64,000 nucleotides of DNA from Comamonadaceae bacterium (lineage in GTDB: Bacteria; Pseudomonadota; Gammaproteobacteria; Burkholderiales; Burkholderiaceae_C). The DNA is taken from NCBI GenBank assembly GCA_021299875.1, contig JAJTEW010000001.1, forward strand, positions 310,001-374,000, read 5' to 3'. Position 1 is the first letter of the stretch, and every line of letters starts with the position of its first letter. Below are positions 58,589 through 64,000 of the stretch, in pieces. The notes beneath the pieces are model-generated. The model did not search any database. It was not told where the DNA came from and saw only the letters and a program-made list of their open reading frames with translations. The translations under genes and the position numbers were made by a program.

Positions 58589-59323
58589 TCAGGGCTTAGC
58601 TGGCGCCTCGTTGTAATCAAAGCTGGAGGGCGGATTGCCGTCATGGATGTCATTCAGCCTTTTTTGCAAATAAGCATCGCGCACGAACGAATAGGGATCG
58701 AGCGAGGAGGCTTTGATGGCATCCACCGTGTTGAGCAACCCAGCCCTCGTGTCCACCAAACGCGTGACAAACAAAGCATTTCGGGTGGTTGAGTCGGTGA
58801 AACTGTTGATCACATTGCCTTGCATGTCTACCGGAAACGCCAATGCATCGCGCAAAGTTGAGGGACCAAAAAAAGGCAGCATCACATAAGGGCCAGGCTT
58901 GGCACCCCAATAGCCCAGAGTCTGACCAAAATCTTCGCGCCGCCTTTGGATACCCATTTCGGTGGCGACATCCAAAATGCCGCCCAAACCCATGAAGGTG
59001 TTGACATTGATCCGCATGAAGGTCTCCAAGGTGGCTTGACCTTTGAGTTGCAGGGCGCTGTTGGCCATGGACCAAACATCGCCCAAGTTGCCCATGAAGT
59101 TGCTCACCCCGGTGCGCACCATGCTGGGCAAGACCTTCACATAGATCTGCGCAACTGGCTTGAGCGCAACGGTGTCTATCACATCGTTGAATTGGTAAAT
59201 GCTGCGGTTCATGGGCTCCCATGGGTCGCGGGCATCGGTGCTTTTCACGGTGGCGCAGGCCTGCAATAGCAACAGCATGACAACACCCAACAACAGGCTC
59301 AAGCGTCTGGCAACGGCTCTCAT
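58589..59323 (-). CDS. mlaA: Outer-membrane lipoprotein MlaA (VacJ)
   Basis: A 244-residue lipoprotein: hydrophobic signal ending in lipobox LLQAC near residue 22, then DPWEPMNRSIYQFNDVIDTV, the diagnostic MlaA segment, and GYWGAKPGPYVMLPFFGPST. MlaA removes mislocalised phospholipid from the outer leaflet. Here it lies inside the mla operon between mlaD and mlaC, unlike Escherichia coli where it is separate. It overlaps mlaD by four bases. Confidence 0.95.
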   Translation of the reverse strand: MRAVARRLSLLLGVVMLLLLQACATVKSTDARDPWEPMNRSIYQFNDVIDTVALKPVAQIYVKVLPSMVRTGVSNFMGNLGDVWSMANSALQLKGQATLETFMRINVNTFMGLGGILDVATEMGIQRRREDFGQTLGYWGAKPGPYVMLPFFGPSTLRDALAFPVDMQGNVINSFTDSTTRNALFVTRLVDTRAGLLNTVDAIKASSLDPYSFVRDAYLQKRLNDIHDGNPPSSFDYNEAPAKP

Positions 59324-59796
59324 GGCTTTTGTCCTTCAGAGGATTTTTCGGCTTGGTTGAACAAGAATTGGCTGATCAGGTTCTCGAGGATCACGGCCGA
59401 TTGCGTGGAGCCAATGCGGTCACCCGCAGAGAGGTTTTTTTCATCGGCGCCGGGTGAAACATCCAGGTATTGCTCACCCAGCAAACCGCTGGTCAGAATT
59501 TTCAACGAGCTGTCTTGCGGAAAAGCGTGTTCGGTTTGCAAGGTCAAGGTCACTTTGGCTTGAAAAGATTCACCATCGAATTCGATGATTTTGACGCGCC
59601 CCACCACCACACCCGCACTCTTGACGGCGGCGCCGGGCTTGAGCCCGCCAATGTTGTCAAACTTGGCCGTGACCTCATAGCCCTTGTTGAAGCTCCAAGT
59701 CAGCAAGTTGGCAGCCTTGAGTGCCAAAAAAAGCACGGCGACAGCACCGAGCAACACAAACAAACCCACCCACACATCATTTTTTGAACGTTGCAT
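59320..59796 (-). CDS. mlaD: MCE-domain protein MlaD
   Basis: A 158-residue protein with one N-terminal membrane helix (VWVGLFVLLGAVAVLFLALK) and one MCE domain (VTAKFDNIGGLKPGAAVKSA; LTSGLLGEQYLDVSPG). MlaD forms the periplasmic hexameric ring of the transporter. It lies 10 bases after mlaE. Confidence 0.95.
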   Translation of the reverse strand: MQRSKNDVWVGLFVLLGAVAVLFLALKAANLLTWSFNKGYEVTAKFDNIGGLKPGAAVKSAGVVVGRVKIIEFDGESFQAKVTLTLQTEHAFPQDSSLKILTSGLLGEQYLDVSPGADEKNLSAGDRIGSTQSAVILENLISQFLFNQAEKSSEGQKP

Positions 59797-59806
59797 GCCG
59801 TCCTCC

Positions 59807-60589
59807 TCAAATACTGAACATCATCGCAGTCAGGATGAAATCCAGACCCAACACCGACAAAGAAGAAACCACCACGCTGCGTGTGGTGGCGCTGGCCACG
59901 CCCTCAGGGGTGGGCTTGGCCACATAACCCTGCAGCAAGGCAATGAAAGTCACGGCCACCCCGAACACCACGCTCTTGATGATGCCATTGCCCACGTCCT
60001 TGAACACATCGACGCCGCCTTGCATCTGGCTCCAGAACGAACCGGCATCTACGCCGATCAGCAACACGCCCACCACGTAACCGCCCAAAATGCCCACCGC
60101 GCTGAACACCGCAGCGAGCAAGGGCAAAGCAATGATGCCGCCCCAAAAACGCGGCGCCAAAATGCGCTGCACCGGGTCCACGGCCATCATCTCCAGCGCC
60201 GTGAGTTGTTCACCCGCACGCATCAAACCGATCTCTGCTGTGAGCGATGCACCCGCGCGGCCTGCAAACAACAAAGCCGCGACCACCGGGCCCAACTCGC
60301 GCACCAGGCTGAGGGCCACCAACAGGCCCAGCGCCTCGGCCGAGCCGTAGCGCTGCAGCGTGTAGTAGCCCTGCAGGCCTAACACAAAGCCAACAAACAA
60401 GCCGGAGACCGTGATGATCGCCAGCGAATAGTTGCCCAAAAAGTGCACCTGATCGCGCACCAGACCAAAACGCTTGAGGGCCACACCCGACATGCCCAGC
60501 AACTTGATGAACAAGCGGGCTGCAAAGCCCCAGTTGGCCAGCATCTGTCGGGTGTGGGCGCCCAAAGTGCCGAGCAACGAGACGATCAT
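59807..60589 (-). CDS. mlaE: ABC transporter permease MlaE
   Basis: A 260-residue MlaE/YrbE permease. VLGLQGYYTLQRYGSAEALG, GASLTAEIGLMRAGEQLTAL and LAPRFWGGIIALPLLAAVFS are strongly conserved MlaE blocks. Overlaps mlaF by four bases. Confidence 0.96.
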   Translation of the reverse strand: MIVSLLGTLGAHTRQMLANWGFAARLFIKLLGMSGVALKRFGLVRDQVHFLGNYSLAIITVSGLFVGFVLGLQGYYTLQRYGSAEALGLLVALSLVRELGPVVAALLFAGRAGASLTAEIGLMRAGEQLTALEMMAVDPVQRILAPRFWGGIIALPLLAAVFSAVGILGGYVVGVLLIGVDAGSFWSQMQGGVDVFKDVGNGIIKSVVFGVAVTFIALLQGYVAKPTPEGVASATTRSVVVSSLSVLGLDFILTAMMFSI

Positions 60590-61401
60590 GACGACCTCCC
60601 ATAATCTTGTGCCGCATGGGGAGCAGGGTAATGGAAAGGCACCGGACCATCGCTGAGCGCGTGCACAAACTGGTGGATCAGCGGGTCGGTGCTGGCCCGC
60701 AACTCGGCCGGTGTGCCTTGGGCGGCCACTCCGCCGTTGGCCAAAATCACCACATGGTCGGCAATCTCAAAGGTTTCCGTCACATCGTGTGACACCACCA
60801 CACTGGTGATGCCCAGGCTGTCGTTCAAACGGCGAATCAAGCGGGCCGCGGTGCCCAAAGAAATCGGATCGAGACCCGCAAAAGGCTCGTCGTACATGAT
60901 CAAGTCTGGGTCCAGCGCAATGGCGCGGGCCAGGGCCACGCGGCGGCTCATGCCGCCGGAGATTTCTGAGGGCTTCAAGTCACGCGCTCCGCGCAAACCC
61001 ACCGCGTCGAGTTTCATCAACACAATGTCGCGGATCAGGTCTTCCGACAAAGCCGTGTGCTCACGCAAGGGGAAGGCCACGTTGTCAAACACGCTCATGT
61101 CGGTGAAGAGCGCACCGAACTGGAACAACATGCCCATGCGGCGGCGGGCAGCATAGAGCTCGGCCTGGTGCATCGGGGTGATGTCGTCACCGTCAAACAG
61201 CAACTGACCCGCACTGGCGCGAATTTGTCCGCCAATGAGGCGCAGCACCGTGGTTTTGCCGCCCCCCGACACACCCATCAGGGCCGTGACTTGTCCACGC
61301 TGCACCTTGAAGCTCAAGTTCTTCAAGATGACACGGTCGCCGTACCCGAAGCTCAGGTCGCGCAGTTCAACAAGAGGATGTGTCGTGGACAAAGTCTGCA
61401 T
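60586..61401 (-). CDS. mlaF: ABC transporter ATP-binding protein MlaF
   Basis: A 271-residue ATPase: Walker A MGVSGGGKTTVLRLIGG near residue 43, signature EISGGMSRRVALARAIALDP near 147, Walker B LIMYDEPFAGLDPISLG. FGYGDRVILKNLSFKV is the A-loop region. First gene of the mlaFEDACB run. There is no clear ribosome binding site, and a terminator-like hairpin ends only 7 bases before the ATG. Confidence 0.95.
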   Translation of the reverse strand: MQTLSTTHPLVELRDLSFGYGDRVILKNLSFKVQRGQVTALMGVSGGGKTTVLRLIGGQIRASAGQLLFDGDDITPMHQAELYAARRRMGMLFQFGALFTDMSVFDNVAFPLREHTALSEDLIRDIVLMKLDAVGLRGARDLKPSEISGGMSRRVALARAIALDPDLIMYDEPFAGLDPISLGTAARLIRRLNDSLGITSVVVSHDVTETFEIADHVVILANGGVAAQGTPAELRASTDPLIHQFVHALSDGPVPFHYPAPHAAQDYGRSS

Positions 61402-61403
61402 TA

Positions 61404-61433
61404 AAGAACAAGAGCCGGACTGTCCGGCTCTTG
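61404..61433 (-). terminator. Hairpin after gltD, adjoining the mlaF start
   Basis: On the minus strand CAAGAGCCGGA and TCCGGCTCTTG are perfect 11-bp arms around CAG, followed by TTCTTTA and then the mlaF ATG at 61401. It is a probable terminator for gltBD, but any mlaF transcript starting upstream would also carry it in its leader. Confidence 0.75.
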
Positions 61434-61504
61434 AGATGGTAAAACTCCCAGTAAGCGGTGTGCATACCGGAAAAATAAGTTATTTTACTTAGAACAAATA
61501 ACCC

Positions 61505-62986
61505 TCAACGAGGCAGATCACTGGCCCCCATCAGGAATTCGTCCACCGAACGTGCCGCCTGGCGGCCTTCGCGGATGGCCCACACCACCAAGGACTGGCC
61601 CCGGCGCATGTCGCCAGCGGCAAACACCTTGGGCACGTTGGTGGCATAACCGCCTGTGAAATCGGTGCTGGCCTTGGCGTTGCCACGGGCGTCCTTGTCA
61701 ATGCCAAAGGCGTCGAGCACGGTAGCCACAGGGTTGGTAAAACCCATGGCGAGCAGGACCAAGTCGGCTTTGTGCTGTTTTTCGGTGCCCGGCACTTCGA
61801 CCATCTTGCCGTCTTTGATTTCGACATGCACCGTGGTCAGCCCGGTGACTTTGCCTTTTTCGCCAATGAAGGCTTTGGTCGAGATGGCGAATTCGCGCTG
61901 CAGCAAGCCTTTTTCGGCGCTTTCGTCGTGGCTGGAGCTGGTGCGCAGCTTCATGGGCCAGTAGGGCCAAACCAGCGCCTTGTTTTCTTTTTCGGGTGGC
62001 TCTGGCATCACCTCGAACTGGGTCACGCTCACAGCGCCGTGGCGTGTGCTGGTGCCCACGCAGTCGCTGCCGGTGTCGCCGCCGCCGATCACGATGACGT
62101 TTTTGCCATCCGCGCGAAGTTGGCCTTTGAGCTTGTCACCCGCGTTGACCTTGTTTTGCTGAGGCAAGAACTCCATTGCGAAGTGGATGCCTTCCAAATC
62201 GCGGCCTGGCACGGGCAAATCTCGCGACTGCTCGGAACCGCCCGTGAGCAGCACCGCGTCAAAGTCTTTTTTGAGTTGCTCGGCGCTGATGCTTTCTTTG
62301 GCCCAGTTGGTGATTTTCGAATCCTTGGGCCACTCGCCCACCAGCACGCTGGTGCGGATCTTCACGCCTTCGGCTTCGAGCTGCTGCACGCGGCGGTCGA
62401 TGTGCGTCTTTTCCATCTTGAAGTCAGGAATGCCGTAGCGCAGCAAACCACCGACGCGGTCGTTCTTCTCGAACAAGGTCACGTCATGACCGGCACGCGC
62501 CAATTGCTGGGCTGCGGCCAAGCCTGCGGGGCCTGCGCCAATGATGGCCACGGTTTTGCCCGTCTTGACTTTGGCAGGGCGGGGCGTGACCCAACCTTCG
62601 GCCCAGGCGCGGTCGATGATGGCGTGCTCGATGGATTTGATGCCCACGGCGTCGTCGTTGAAGTTGACCACACACGCGGCTTCGCAAGGTGCAGGGCAGA
62701 TGCGGCCGGTGAACTCGGGAAAGTTGTTGGTGCTGTGCAGCACCTCGATTGCGTTCTTCCAGTCGCCTTCAAACACCAGGTTGTTGAAGTCGGGAATGAT
62801 GTTGTTGACCGGGCAGCCGTTGTTGCAAAACGGTGTGCCGCAGTCCATGCAACGCGCTGCTTGTATTTTGGACTGCTCTTCGGTCAAGCCGATCACGAAC
62901 TCGCCGTAGTTCTTCAAACGCTCGGTGACGGGTTTGTAGCCTTCTTCGATGCGCTCAAACTCCATGAAACCAGTGATTTTTCCCAT
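61505..62986 (-). CDS. gltD: Glutamate synthase (NADPH) small subunit
   Basis: A 493-residue flavoprotein. The N-terminal Fe-S domain has [20 protein letters not shown] near residue 47. The FAD motif [20 protein letters not shown] is near 148 and the NADPH motif [20 protein letters not shown] near 290. It passes electrons from NADPH to the large subunit. It follows gltB after 29 bases. Confidence 0.96.
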   Translation of the reverse strand: MGKITGFMEFERIEEGYKPVTERLKNYGEFVIGLTEEQSKIQAARCMDCGTPFCNNGCPVNNIIPDFNNLVFEGDWKNAIEVLHSTNNFPEFTGRICPAPCEAACVVNFNDDAVGIKSIEHAIIDRAWAEGWVTPRPAKVKTGKTVAIIGAGPAGLAAAQQLARAGHDVTLFEKNDRVGGLLRYGIPDFKMEKTHIDRRVQQLEAEGVKIRTSVLVGEWPKDSKITNWAKESISAEQLKKDFDAVLLTGGSEQSRDLPVPGRDLEGIHFAMEFLPQQNKVNAGDKLKGQLRADGKNVIVIGGGDTGSDCVGTSTRHGAVSVTQFEVMPEPPEKENKALVWPYWPMKLRTSSSHDESAEKGLLQREFAISTKAFIGEKGKVTGLTTVHVEIKDGKMVEVPGTEKQHKADLVLLAMGFTNPVATVLDAFGIDKDARGNAKASTDFTGGYATNVPKVFAAGDMRRGQSLVVWAIREGRQAARSVDEFLMGASDLPR

Positions 62987-63015
62987 GATGTTTCCTTCGA
63001 TTCTTGACGTGGGGC

Positions 63016-64000
<985 letters not shown>

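Noticed and set aside
61472-61486. AT palindrome AAAATAA-G-TTATTTT between gltD and mlaF
   Set aside because: Short and AT-only; could be an operator, but nothing further supports it.

Overview
The window looks like a chromosomal segment of a betaproteobacterium of the order Burkholderiales, most likely Comamonadaceae (Limnohabitans-like). This is inferred from the gene content and order: two orphan TctC/Bug solute-binding proteins, a DUF3683-type FAD oxidoreductase, petABC followed by sspAB, an mla–bolA–murA–his–tat super-cluster, and hemA–prfA–prmC–grxD. G+C looks high and fairly even. No rRNA operon, phage, insertion sequence or CRISPR array was seen. Coding density is very high and no gap without a gene reaches 300 bases.

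Layout. 1-2574: 5' part of a large FAD/Fe-S oxidoreductase that leaves the window on the left. 2732-7892: a glycerol-3-phosphate/glycerophosphodiester uptake operon (ugpB, A, E, C, Q) with a possible Pho box, a hairpin after ugpB and a tandem palindromic repeat between ugpE and ugpC. 7879-9177: a TctC-type binding protein and a small membrane protein. 9271-13095: hemA-prfA-prmC and grxD. 13110-20867: lytic transglycosylase, proS, rppH, proB, obgE, rpmA-rplU, ispB and a secreted AdhesinE-like protein. 20965-22880: a second TctC protein and a beta-hydroxyacid dehydrogenase. 23078-27947: a type IV pilus set (short pilB, pilC, pilD) running into coaE, zapD and yacG. 27956-33382: mutT, a DUF815 ATPase, argJ and secA. 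33614-38149: DciA-like protein, tRNA-Thr(UGU), sspB, sspA and the cytochrome bc1 operon petABC. 38241-43392: mscL, pdxA, a NIF3-like protein, a DegS-type protease and tatABC. 43500-54272: HIT protein, DUF4870 protein and a complete his operon. 54269-61401: murA, bolA/ibaG, an ABC-2 exporter and the Mla lipid-transport genes. 61505-64000: glutamate synthase gltD and the 3' part of gltB.

The most unusual part is an accessory insert of about 2.4 kb (45052-47481) that splits the histidine operon between hisF and hisI. It holds a ParD/RelE-type toxin-antitoxin pair with a palindromic operator, a DUF1272 protein, a FosX-type fosfomycin hydrolase, and a Tat-type lipoprotein. The start of the lipoprotein gene is duplicated as a 22-codon remnant directly in front of fosX. 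Other signals worth a look are a 9-bp inverted repeat that leaves hemA apparently leaderless, tandem REP-like palindromes inside the ugp operon, a terminator hairpin touching the mlaF start codon, and a PilB lacking its N-terminal domain.

All calls rest on reading translated sequence and motifs. No database search was run, so family names are recognition-based, and promoter and operator calls are pattern matches only.
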